A stretch of DNA of 64,000 bases from Amoebophrya sp. A120 (lineage: Eukaryota; Sar; Dinophyceae; Syndiniales; Amoebophryaceae). How positions within the stretch are numbered: position 1 is the stretch's first letter; each line of letters opens with the position of its first letter. The notes below the pieces were generated by a model. The model did no database searches. It was not told the DNA's origin and was given only the letters and a program-made list of their open reading frames with translations. The stretch spans positions 1,802,492 through 1,866,491 of the forward strand of contig CAJINV010000012.1 of assembly GCA_905178155.1 (NCBI GenBank), read 5' to 3'. Shown in pieces: positions 44,495-54,206 of the stretch. The position numbers and the translations under genes are program-made.

Positions 44495-47400
44495 CTATGC
44501 CTCGTTCCACCAGTTGTGGTTCTGGTTTTGCTTTTGGTTCTTTTGAGCAATAAAAATGTTACAACTACGTCGTGGCTTTATTTCTGTTTTCCCCTCGATA
44601 GACAGGTTCGGCTGCTGCACCAAAACCACTCCGCCCGCATTGGTAGCGCCCGCGTTTTTCGCCATCGCCGACTGGATCATCTGCTCGACCTCCTCCTTGC
44701 TGGTATTGTGAGCAAAAATACCCCCACGGCCCCACACTCAAAGCGAAAGTTGTTCGTGATGCTGATTTGTGTCGCCTCAAATGCAACACAAAGCCGACTT
44801 GTGTACACAAATCCAGAAACAGAAGTATGTATGCGTTTTGAATATGGGATCGGGGGATTGTAGTTCATCTTGATAAGTGAGGCCGGTTCCCTTCTTGTCC
44901 GGGGATTCGTTCACGGCCGCCATGATAGACGACCCGAGGTTCCTATGCATTGCAAAAGTACTAGCGCCATCATCTTCTCGATAGTAGTAATTGCAATACA
45001 AATTTTAATTTTCGCTGCAACTTACTACAAGACAAGAAGTCGCGCAAGAAAAAATTACCATGCAGAGTCAGGAACAGAGAACGAGAAGACAGCTTCATCC
45101 TGCATAATTGTAATGCATCGATGAAGTAAGAAGTTGAAGTACTACGTAAGAGCGCGAAGATACAAGGACTTTTGCGCACCGTCGTAGCTCCCACTGCCGC
45201 TGATCGAGACGACCCGAGGTTGCAAAAGTTGATGTAGCGCCGTCAGCGCGATAGTAGTAATTGCAATACAAATTTTCGCTGCAAGAACTTATTACAAGAC
45301 AAAACGTCGCGCAACAAGAATTTACCATGTAGAGTCAGGGACAGGGCAGACAGCTTTAATATCATGCAAAAGTGCATAGATGAAGTACTAGTACGAGAGT
45401 GATATGACAAGGACTTTTGCGCAGCGTCGTAGCTTATCAAATGCAAATATGTCTGGGGCAGGGGCAGGAAGTAGAATGCTAGGTTTGTCATGCACGGTTA
45501 GCATGGCTCGCAAGTCTGTCATGCACGCAACCCAAAAGGAAGAGCCACATTTCTCTGTCATTCAGAAACGCAGTTTGTAATGGAGATAGGCAAGACTATA
45601 CTAACTCCAAAACTTGTTATGCGTGGCTGTCAGTGAAGGCGTCCACATGATTCGCCAAACAGCATCACAAGTTTCCAGACCCAGACATATTTGCAATGGA
45701 TATAGCTCCCACTGCCGCTGATCGAGACGAAGCCAGATTTCAGGGCGACCAGCAGGACGACGAGCGTCACGACCATGTCACAGTATGCCGTGTACGCCAG
45801 GGCCAGACCATATGGCGTTCTCAAGCATTACCCTCTCAACTGTTACATGAATCTGTGATGCAATATATAGCAAAGGTGAAAGAGGCAACGTAGCGCGCTT
45901 TGCATCACAAATCGGGAGCGGATTGCCATGCTGTTGAGCGTATCGAAAATTTGTCATGCAAGGTAGCTTTCTCGTCGTGTGGAGGGCGATCAGGATTAGG
46001 CAGATTGCATGACGAATTCATGTATACAATTGAGAGTATAACGTTTGAAAATGCCATAGACCGAAGGCGTCGCCCGCGGCACGGCACTTCTTTGCGTTGT
46101 AGTAAAAGGCGTACGTGGTTCCCTCATTATCCCCGTTGTAGGATGGGCAGCCCCACTATCCACAGTAAATTTCCCGTACACGTACAAATGTGGTTTCTGC
46201 ATGACAAAACTTGCCTTCAATCATAGTGCAGCATGACAAGCTGGGCTCTGCAAGGTAGCGAAATTTGTCATGCATTTTGTACATGTAGAGAAAATTTACA
46301 TTGCATACCCACCACGAGGAAGTGTCCATGCTGTCCATCAGCGACCCGTCGATCCTCTCCTATCAACTGTAAAAATGTCTGGGTCTGGAAACTTGTGATG
46401 CTGAGTGGCGTAGCATGAGGAGGCCACAAGTGCTGGCTCAGCATGGCAAATTTATGAGCTTGTAGGTGTTGCCTATTCTGCATGACAAATTGCGTCTCCG
46501 CATGACAGAAAAATGCGGCTCTTGGGCAACGTACATGACAGATTTAATAGTAATGTCAGACAAGTATGACAAACATGCATTCTTCCAGACCCAGACATTT
46601 TTACATTTGATATCTCCTTGTTGTCGCCAATATGGCTTTCGCACCACTTCAAGTCCGAGCTGCTCAGGTCCGCCTTGCAAGAAGAGAAGCGAATGATAGA
46701 TACCTATTGATTGGTTGAATACGAAAAAGCATATGGTTATCGCATAATTTATCTACCTCTTACATCCACGAAATCGTATAACATTGAATTTCATCTTCGC
46801 GTCGTCTTCTATCGCAGTAGTAGAGCCTTAAACCAACACTGTATGCTTCATGCATCTGCAATATGATTGGACAAAATAACAAAAACGCAACAGCTCCTCC
46901 GACTTCGCGCAAACGGCTAAGTCGGGAAAATCCAGGAAATTCATGCGTATCTGTCACATGTGTACTTACTGCAAAGCTTTCAAATTCCGCCCAAAATTGA
47001 AAGCATTTGCAGCAGGCATGTGCGTTTTTGGCTTTAATTTGCAGCCTCTACAGTACACATGTGACGAATTTCTTGCGTTTTCCCGACTTAGCCGTTTGCG
47101 CGAAGTCGGAGGAGCTGTTGCATTTTTGTTATTTTGTCCAATCATAATCTGCAACAAGATCTACACGAAAATGAATCCGCGGCGTCATGAGCTCTGCGTA
47201 ACTAAACAATCATATCAAGTAGAAATCAATACCGTGTCCCCAACCGCGCTGCGGGTGTGCGGCGGGCGATGGCGTATTCGCAGTACCAGTAGCAGCCAAG
47301 GAGCGGAGCTGGGCCTGCAGGTCGTCCGGGATATATCGCAAGAAAAAACTGTTTCACTATGAACTTGTGATGCAGAAAATAAAACACAAAAGTGTTTGAT

Positions 47401-48453
47401 TTGCTACACCTGCAAGACATAGAATCTTCACGCGTGTGCTCCCTTGGCGAGCGCGCATGACAAATTTTCTGTGTCATGTGTAACATCATCATCAAACTCG
47501 TGATGCAGATCTTGCAATGAAATCTAAATCATCACAGCGAAGCAGTTTTTTCGTGGGATAGGATCACGGTTTTCTCTTCCAGTTCGCGACGCTGCGGCGG
47601 GAATGAGATGTTGGTGTCGTAGTACAGGAAGCCCACCATTTGGAGGCAATCGATCATGTCGTTTTTAATCATCCAGTTGATTTGCCCGAAGGGTGCGATT
47701 ATCAAATGCAAATATCATGTCTGGGTCCGGAATAAACTTGTAATGCTGAATGCTCACGAACGCGATTGACTGTGGCTTTGAGTGCAGTGCAGCATGACAA
47801 AGTTTCCAAACGTTTGATCATGCGCAGAACGCATTACAAAGTGCGCTCTTGCATAACGAAAGTGTGGTGCTTTATAATTTGCTGCTTATGCAGTACAGAT
47901 TTTTTAGATATGCGAGTCACGCAATACAGGTTCAACCTTTATTCCAGACCCAGACGTATTTACAGTTGATAGCGATGTGCAGCGAAGAGAACTCTTCCAC
48001 GGGGCATTGAACCATCAGGACGTATGACAGTGCACAACTACTCCCCCTCGGTCCCCCTCATTTGTATAGCATGAACGGCAATACAAGTGTTAGCAAGAAT
48101 GCAGGTTTTGCATGACAAATTTGCACAGGAGTGTAGTGCTACTTGGGCTCCTGCCAGAGCTTGTCATGCAAAACATGCCAAGGGGCAAAGGGTGGCTTTG
48201 GTATTTTGCATTACAAATGAGGGGGAGGGGGAGTAGCTGTGCACTCTGATAGGACGGCAAACATGGTTACAAAAAAGATCAAGTTCAGCACGGTGATGGT
48301 GAGCGCGAGGCACAGCGGGCGGGAGAATTTCGCCAGCTTGGCATTCAGAAACGCCACGTAGCCCTCCTGCGCCATTTCCACCTTAGACCTGCGTGGCGAG
48401 GCGGGGGAAGATGGGTTGTCCATCCGGATAGCGGTCGGGGTTGCGGCCGACAT
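44495..48453 (-). CDS. Two-pass membrane protein, introner-rich, 3' end at the border of the 14-kb element
   Basis: Exons include 48252-48453, 47972-48022, 47561-47699, about 47241-47333, 46613-46700, 46308-46360, 46059-46156, 45703-45810, 44875-44943 and 44495-44703. The start Met is at 48453. The first membrane span is LCLALTITVLNLIFFVTMFA; a loop of about 150 residues with several Cys (MIDCLQMVGFLYY, KWCESHIGD, WWGCPSYNGDN, NAKKCRAAGD) follows; the second span is CDMVVTLVVLLVALKSGFV. The tail is short and polar (NTSKEEVEQMIQSAMAKN). I recognise no family; a Cys-containing lumenal or surface loop between two spans is the main feature. The 46701-47240 intron is not an introner and carries a MITE. 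The TAG stop (44495-44497) lies only 5 bases from the inverted repeat, so the original C-terminus may have been altered. Confidence 0.6.
44704..44874. mobile_element. Introner, family H (diverged)
   Basis: The left end GAGCAAAAATACCCCCAC and right end GATCGGGGGATTGTAG then CTTGATA match family H. The TSD is not clear. Confidence 0.6.
44944..45434. mobile_element. Tandemly duplicated family B introner with captured exon ends
   Basis: The first copy (44944-45186; ends TATGCATTGCAAAAGTA and CTTTTGCGCACCGTCGTA; TSD GTTCC/GCTCC) is followed by 35 bases made of the beginning of one neighbouring exon and the end of the other. A second copy then runs to 45434. This is what a tandem duplication of exon end, introner and exon start would leave. 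Confidence 0.75.
45435..45702. mobile_element. Introner, family A, inserted into the duplicated segment
   Basis: The left end AAATATGTCTGGGGCAGG and right end CCAGACCCAGACATATTTGC pair. The TSD TAGCT is exact at 45430-45434 and 45703-45707. Confidence 0.9.
45811..46058. mobile_element. Introner, family D
   Basis: The left end TATGGCGTTCTCAAGCATTA and right end ATAACGTTTGAAAATGCCAT(A) pair. The TSD is GACCA/GACCG. Confidence 0.88.
46157..46307. mobile_element. Introner, family J
   Basis: The left end TATCCACAGTAAATTTCCCG and right end GAGAAAATTTACATTGCATA pair. The TSD CCCAC is exact. Confidence 0.88.
46361..46612. mobile_element. Introner, family A
   Basis: The arms AAAAATGTCTGGGTCTGG and CCAGACCCAGACATTTTTAC pair. 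The TSD TCTCC is exact. Confidence 0.93.
46852..47151. mobile_element. MITE with long inverted repeats, inside an intron
   Basis: The perfect or near-perfect arms are about 66 bp (left from GATTGGACAAAATAACAAAA at 46865; right ends TTTTGTTATTTTGTCCAATC at 47143) and weaker similarity extends outward. An inner pair (CACATGTGTAC/GTACACATGTG) continues the stem. It lies in the only clearly non-introner intron of the 44495-48453 gene. It is unrelated to the introner families. Confidence 0.85.
47334..47560. mobile_element. Introner, family G
   Basis: The left end AAGAAAAAACTGTTTCACTA and right end AGCAGTTTTTTCGTGGGATA pair. The TSD is GGATA/GGATC. Confidence 0.85.
47700..47971. mobile_element. 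Introner, family A
   Basis: The left end ATCATGTCTGGGTCCGG and right end CCAGACCCAGACGTATTTAC pair. The TSD GCGAT is exact. Confidence 0.92.
48023..48251. mobile_element. Introner, family F
   Basis: It starts TATGACAGTGCACAACTAC and ends AGCTGTGCACTCTGATA. The TSD GGACG is exact. Its interior is close to the family F copy at 22398. Confidence 0.92.
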
Positions 48454-49337
48454 GTTCTTCTTCTTTGCTAGAGAGAAGCAAGTGCAAACCTACTAGCCCG
48501 TACAAAAAGTTTATTCTAACCTCCGCCCGAGATGAATCACTGACTGCAAGTGCAACTTGTAGCTGCTTTGCAATTACTTAAATATTTTGATGCGGTTTAT
48601 TCTTCTGCACAGCTCATCATGCTTGCATCGCAAGCAGGATACTGTTGTTTTTTACCTTGCACGAAAAAAAAAAAAACACGACGCCCGGATATACTTTTCA
48701 CGCGAGGAAAAAAAAACTTTCAAAAACCGACGATTTTCTTGCTTCCTAGCTGCACAAATGAAGGACAAGCTGATGAATACGCACCGACATCACATACTTG
48801 CAAGCAATCAACCAAGACCCTGTGGTGCCTAACATCGCATAGATGGATCATATGATTGATGCGCAGCAGCAAAAAAAATATCGTTTGTCTCTAATCAGTA
48901 TCAGTTGCAACCTCGGCCCTGCTACTCGGAGGAAGAAAAAAATGTCTGCGCTGGACAATACAACACTACCACAGCACCCGTCTTGCTGCAAGTGGTTCTT
49001 ATTCGTTCACTTTGCAAGCCCAGTACAACAACGTCTCTCAACAACTGCGCAACTTCTGACAAGTAAGTGAAGATTTTTCAAGAACACAACCACAGGCACG
49101 GTTCCACGAACAGGACCACTTCGAGGCGGGAGAAAGTAAGTTAGTAAGCACGACGTAAGTTAGTAAAATCTCCTTCATGAGTGCCCTGTGCCTGACTAAA
49201 CCGCACCAGGACAAGGACTGATGTGTCGTTGCAACCAAGTTGTGCTGTGTAAACAAACCGGTCGCAGAAGTCGCTGGTGAACAAATCGAAATACAACTCG
49301 TTTCAGTTTCAAACAATCTTGCAAACGAGCAGGACGT
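48454..49337. other. Intergenic stretch between two minus-strand genes
   Basis: There is no supported gene. It contains poly-A runs and the presumed promoter of the 44495-48453 gene. Confidence 0.5.
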
Positions 49338-52300
49338 TCATGATTTACTAGACCTTGCCATCCATTCCCAGTCCACGGCCCCCCGCTTCGGCGTGTACCC
49401 CTTGGGGTCCAAGCAGTAGAAAACCAAACTGTACCGGTCTCCAGATAATTTATTTGCTCCACCGTCACAGTCACTCGGCTGCTGGTCGTAGCCGCGCACG
49501 AAGTGGACGTATCTCCCATCCACTTTGACCAGGCGGTTCTTGGTCGTGCAAATGTAGAGTGTGGAGAAAGCTTGATGCTTAAGCTTATTTGGAGGGTCAT
49601 CTACTCCGCGAGGATCGTCGTTGATATTGTTCCGACAAAAATCTTCAACATCACGGGCAGTTCTTGCACAAGAAATTCTAGCGGAAGAGTGTCTGATGTT
49701 TTCATCTTCTTCATTGACGCTGGGGGACGGGGTGTCATCTTCATTCCGTTCGTCAGTTTCTTCTTCGTGTCCATCCTGATTTTCATGTAGTTGGCGCTTT
49801 CTAGTACTATTATTTCCCTTCAGGAGTTTTATTCTCCTCTCTCTACAAGTCCACCTTTCCACATTGCAATCCTCAACACAGAGCTCGCCGCCGTTTTCGA
49901 AGTCGCCAAAACTGGCGCAAAACTGGAATGTCTGATCGAACTCGTCGATGTGCGGGCTGCCAATGAAGTTTTTCGTCACTGCAATGTGCGTCCAAGGGAC
50001 GACGAGGTGACCAGGGCTAGGCTCCCTATCTCCTGTATCAAATCCAAAAATGACTGGGCCTGAAAGCTTGGTGGAGCTTGTGATGCTAACTCTGGACTCT
50101 AGAAAAATCTGTATTGTATGATCAGCAGGAGGAGTCTAGTTTGCGCTACGCGGGGAGGGCATTTGTCATGCGGATTAGGCATCCGGAAGCCCTCTAAAAA
50201 TCTGTGATGCTAGGTCATGCATTACAGACATTCTGGGTCATGCAAAATATGCATGACAAACCCGGCAACATTCCAGACCTAGACATTTTTGCAGTTGATA
50301 TCCTGCCCAGTCCATCAACTCCTCAAACAGCGGATAGATCTGCTGAAATTCCGCTCTCGGCCGGCCCCGCCACACGACGGCGTAGTGGTCTGATTTCAGT
50401 CTTTGCCGGTGCTTCTGAACCGGCCACTGCAGTCTTTTCAGTTCTTCGTGCAACTTGGTGCAAAGCGGTTCGGGGATACAGCGGCCGGTGAGGTGCTGGG
50501 TGGCGAAAAGAGTGCAGCTGGTGTGGGGGCTGTCGGGTAGTTGATTTATTTGTCCGAGAGGAGAACCATCCGCTACTTCGTCTGGAGTACTCGTAGGCAC
50601 TGTTTTCAGAGTCAAATTTCTACTTTCGCAAAACTCTTGAATTCTCGCGAGTGCCCGGGCTATCGGGCCCTTGCTGTTGCTGGTCGAGATCATAGAAGTA
50701 TTTTTCATCCCGTTCGTCGTCCCTGCACGTGGTCCTCGTGAAGAGCCAAAATCCAGCGCCGTCTTCAGCTCAAGTTTCAGCGTCGAAATCAGCGCGGATA
50801 AGGACGCATCGAAATCATTTAAGCCACTGTTCGTCGTGGTCTGTGTTTTCATCTTCGCTACGGGAGCAACATCGACCCCAGAATTGGTGCTCCTTTTACA
50901 GACGGACAATGAAGAAGAAGACGACGCAGCTCCTCCGTTCGTATCTTCTGTATCTTGTTGTACCTTGTCCACATCTTCAACATCAATAACCTCGGAAAGA
51001 ATTCGCCAGCGTTCCACCAGTTGCTCTAAGGGTAGAGCCATCAACCGGTTGAAAAGCGGTGGTGATTGCCCTGCGTATAACGGAGCTTGATGCTCTGGCG
51101 AGAAGGTCTCTGTGCTCTCTTCAAGGCCTACAGCTTCGGCTTGGAGTTGCTCTCCACCTGCTGAGCCTGGCTGCGGCCGTGTAAAAGTTGTAGCATCTTC
51201 TTTCTTGTCGGCGTCAGAGGCATTAATATAGCTTCCCCTTCCCCAAGTATCGGATGTTGTCGATGCTTGTTCTCCTTTTCCATTTTGCAAATTAGTTTTA
51301 GTCCCAGAAGAAGTCATCGGTTTCGTTACTTGCCTTGCGCGCAGGAAGAATTTGAAATCCTCGTCCTTTACGTCGTCTATCCGGTCTTCTCCTTTCACCA
51401 ACACCCGATTATTCAAGATTTCCAATACGCGCTCCGCCTCAGCCTTAGTTTTGAGTGCCAGAATATTGTGAGGAAAATAACCCCCTCCCCTTATTGCACG
51501 TGCACCCTTCTGAAAATCATTTGTGGCGTAGATTTTGTCTGAGTCTGTCATGAAACAAGAAGGCAAAGGCATAGGCTGAGAGTCCGCTGCGCTTTTATGC
51601 AGGCGATTTGTAAAAATGCTGCAAGGCGGGCCTAGAGGACAGCACACGTCTGCCTCCATGCTAGGTGCCTACACTGAAAAACCCCTGCCTGGGCTTAGGA
51701 TCTATTGTGCGCTATTCTCTACTGCGAGACAACAAGTTCGATTTGTGTACACAGCAAACGCCGCAACACGACAGACTTCCATCTTGATAATGTTGGGGAG
51801 AGGACATTATTTTTCCTTTTGGTACAGAATCGCGAAAGCGGTCCAGGGCTCCGCCGCGTTTTTCCGGTACCCTTTCTTCACGAGTTTTTTTACGTGCACC
51901 GTCCATCGCTTTTCTTCGTCGGTAACTAGATTTTCCCAGATCAACTGCCGGAGTTGGCGGACCGACGCGTACCGCTGCGGAATGCCGCCCATCCAGAGCT
52001 CCTGTTCCGGTTTCGTGGAAAACCCGGAGGCGCGGTACCGCTCCGCCTTGTTTGGAGGGTGCTTATTTCTTGTAGAATTGCTGCCACCAGGTGGAACAAG
52101 CGCGGTGGTCTTCCTCTTCTTCGCGACGATTTGGTCCGCTATAATTTCGAGGTGTGGAGGTTGTCCTCTCTCTTGCAAGGAGACCGAGCTCGTCGATCCC
52201 CCAGCCTGTTCGCAACTTTTACCTCCGCGAGCCACTGTTTTGTCTGCTCTTGCGACATCAATAGCAACCGAATCGTGGCCGACGTCCTGCTCGTCCATGC

Positions 52301-53081
52301 TGCTGCTAGTCGTGTGCTGTTGGTCTTCTGCACGACTTGTCGTGCTGCAGGTAGAAATACTGGGAGATGATGTTGACAAGAAGGTCGTGCTTGACGTGCT
52401 TGTCATCTTTTCTTTCTTGATGTCGAGCGGCAACGAGCTCTCAATATTTTGCGGCGAAAGTGGTACGACTGCACCAACATCTTCAGCACAAGGTCCTGAT
52501 ACAACCACGTCGCTCACGAGCGCTTTGATCGCATCCCCACGACTCGGTGCGTGTTTCCCCGCGAACTGAATCCCGCCAAGTGCAGCGACCTTTTGGGCAC
52601 ATGAAGATTCGGAATCGCTTGTTCTGGATGAGGTTCCCCCGTCTTTAGTATTGCCGCTGCTCGTCCCAAAGCGCAGGTGGCGAAACAGCACATTTTTGGA
52701 AGCGAATACCTGGTATCAAATGTAAAAATGTCTGGGTCTCGAAGAATGCAACTTGTCATGCTAAATCTGAAGCACGCATAAATCTGTGTTGCATGATTAC
52801 CAAAAGTCGTCCAGTTTTGACCAAGTCGGCGGGGTGTTTCTCATGCAGGATAGGCATGAGAGAGATCGCACAGAATCTGTCATGCTCGGTCCTGCATTCC
52901 AGACCTCATGGGTCATGGAAAAGCTGCATGACAAGTCGCGAATTCTTCCAGACCCAGACATTTTTACATTTGATACCTGGTTGCAGAAGGCGCAGACTTG
53001 TGGAACTCCAGCGGGTTTGGCCGGTCCCTTGTTCACGTTGGCTTCTGGCTTTGGTTTCTTTGTCGTTGTCTCCCACGTCAT
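49338..53081 (-). CDS. Zinc-finger / 2-oxoglutarate-Fe(II) dioxygenase, TET/JBP-like
   Basis: Exons 52976-53081, 51826-52713, 50301-51464 and 49338-50035 join to exactly 947 codons when each introner plus one TSD is removed. The N-terminus has CAFCNQVFASKNVLFRH, a C2H2-like finger split by an introner. After a Ser/Thr-rich linker comes a possible RNA-binding-like fold (ELWMGGIPQRYASVRQL; PWTAFAIL; KAEAERVLEILNNR). The C-terminus is a 2-oxoglutarate oxygenase: HID in NFIGSPHIDEF (first iron ligands), FGDFENGGEL, the distal His in VDGRYVHFVRGY and the substrate-binding Arg in DRYSLVFY. A low-complexity insert separates the two halves of the fold. This layout matches the TET/JBP-related oxygenases common in algae and dinoflagellates, which oxidise methylated or thymine bases; the base specificity here is unknown. 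Confidence 0.78.
50036..50300. mobile_element. Introner, family A
   Basis: The left end CAAAAATGACTGGGCCTG and right end CCAGACCTAGACATTTTTGC pair. The TSD TCCTG is exact. Confidence 0.9.
51465..51825. mobile_element. Introner, family H-like with extended ends
   Basis: The ends ATTGTGAGGAAAATAACCCC and, on the right, CTCTCCCC-type complement followed by CCTTTTGGTAC. The TSD AGAAT is exact at 51460-51464 and 51826-51830. The frame closes only with these outer borders: the inner GATA border leaves a stop codon in the exon. Confidence 0.75.
52714..52975. mobile_element. Introner, family A, inside a zinc-finger codon run
   Basis: The arms AAAAATGTCTGGGTCTCG and CCAGACCCAGACATTTTTAC pair. The TSD CCTGG is exact. 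Removal joins CAFCNQ to VFASKN. Confidence 0.93.
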
Positions 53082-53102
53082 TTTTCTGGTTCTCGGTCCC
53101 GG

Positions 53103-54206
53103 AATAAACAGTAGATATAGACTCTAGTTGTATTATTTCTGGTCGCGAAGTAGTACAAAAGCCTCATGCACGTTTTCGAGCTGTACACCGAGATCTATAC
53201 CTATCAGGCAGAACAAAAAGTATTACACGAAGACGATCAGGCTCAGACCCACTGCTTGAATATGTTTTATGCTCTTCGATACAGAGAGTAAAAGCCCCCG
53301 CCTGCGGTAGATGGCTCGCAGGAGCGCCACGGTGACCTGAACTACAAGAGCATTTTCGTCTCTAACTGTATCATGCCTGATCTTGTGGTCTCGCCTTGAT
53401 TTTATTTTTTCGAAACTACAAGTACAACCCAAATGACCAATGATTTTGATTCTGTGGGGTCTATCGCTGCAGCTCTTTCAAGATAGACACTTCACACGAT
53501 GTTGTACTAGACTCTGCCGATCACAAACTGACTCTGATGCAGCTACTTACTAGTAACACAGGAGCGCCAATTTTTACTGTTGTCATTTCTTGATCAGAGG
53601 ACGACCTCGATATCGCATCAAAACATCAAGTGTTTGTCTTGTGAAGTTTTCTTGCTTGGATCGTGATAGAGGCGGAGAAGTACAGCTCAGACGAAACGCG
53701 CTGGTCGTGATCCACAACACGGACCGACGAGTGAGAGTTTGGCGCGGCCCTCTGTGTTCTACTTCGTCCAGCAATACGACCTCGGGAGTATCTCAAGAGG
53801 CGACGACCTACCTAATTTTTGGACCTGATTTCTGCAGTTTCTCAATGGGTATTCAAGGACGAGATCATAACACAGGAAGCTATAATGCCGGACGCGATGC
53901 CGACTTGAAGATGTGCTCCAAAGGTGCTATTGATGTTGAATCTTTTTACCACTCGTTCACTAGCGGCCCTTGGCGAGAGGAGGTGATGCCTCATGTTCGT
54001 TCTATGGCAACAACGCGTGTAACTGTAATTCCACCAGTACTTTATGTAAAAAAAATCGTGCTCGGTCGTCCAATTGCTTACTGATGGTTTAAAAAAAAAT
54101 TGCCGTTGCTCTACTTCGACCACAGGACGCAGCGGCGCTTCAGCTCCCAACATCGTGATCTTCAATTGTAATTAAGTACAGCCCTCACGACTCAAATTGT
54201 CCTTCA
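53103..54206. other. Intergenic stretch, one doubtful plus-strand frame
   Basis: A 164-codon plus-strand frame (53590-54084) has no recognisable domain, introner or partner and is not called as a gene. Confidence 0.4.

Noticed and set aside
51616-52569. 317-codon plus-strand frame
   Set aside because: It is antisense to an exon of the dioxygenase gene and runs through an introner; no domain is seen.
53590-54084. 164-codon plus-strand frame between two genes
   Set aside because: It has no domain, start context or homologous feature. It could be a small gene, but nothing beyond its length supports it.
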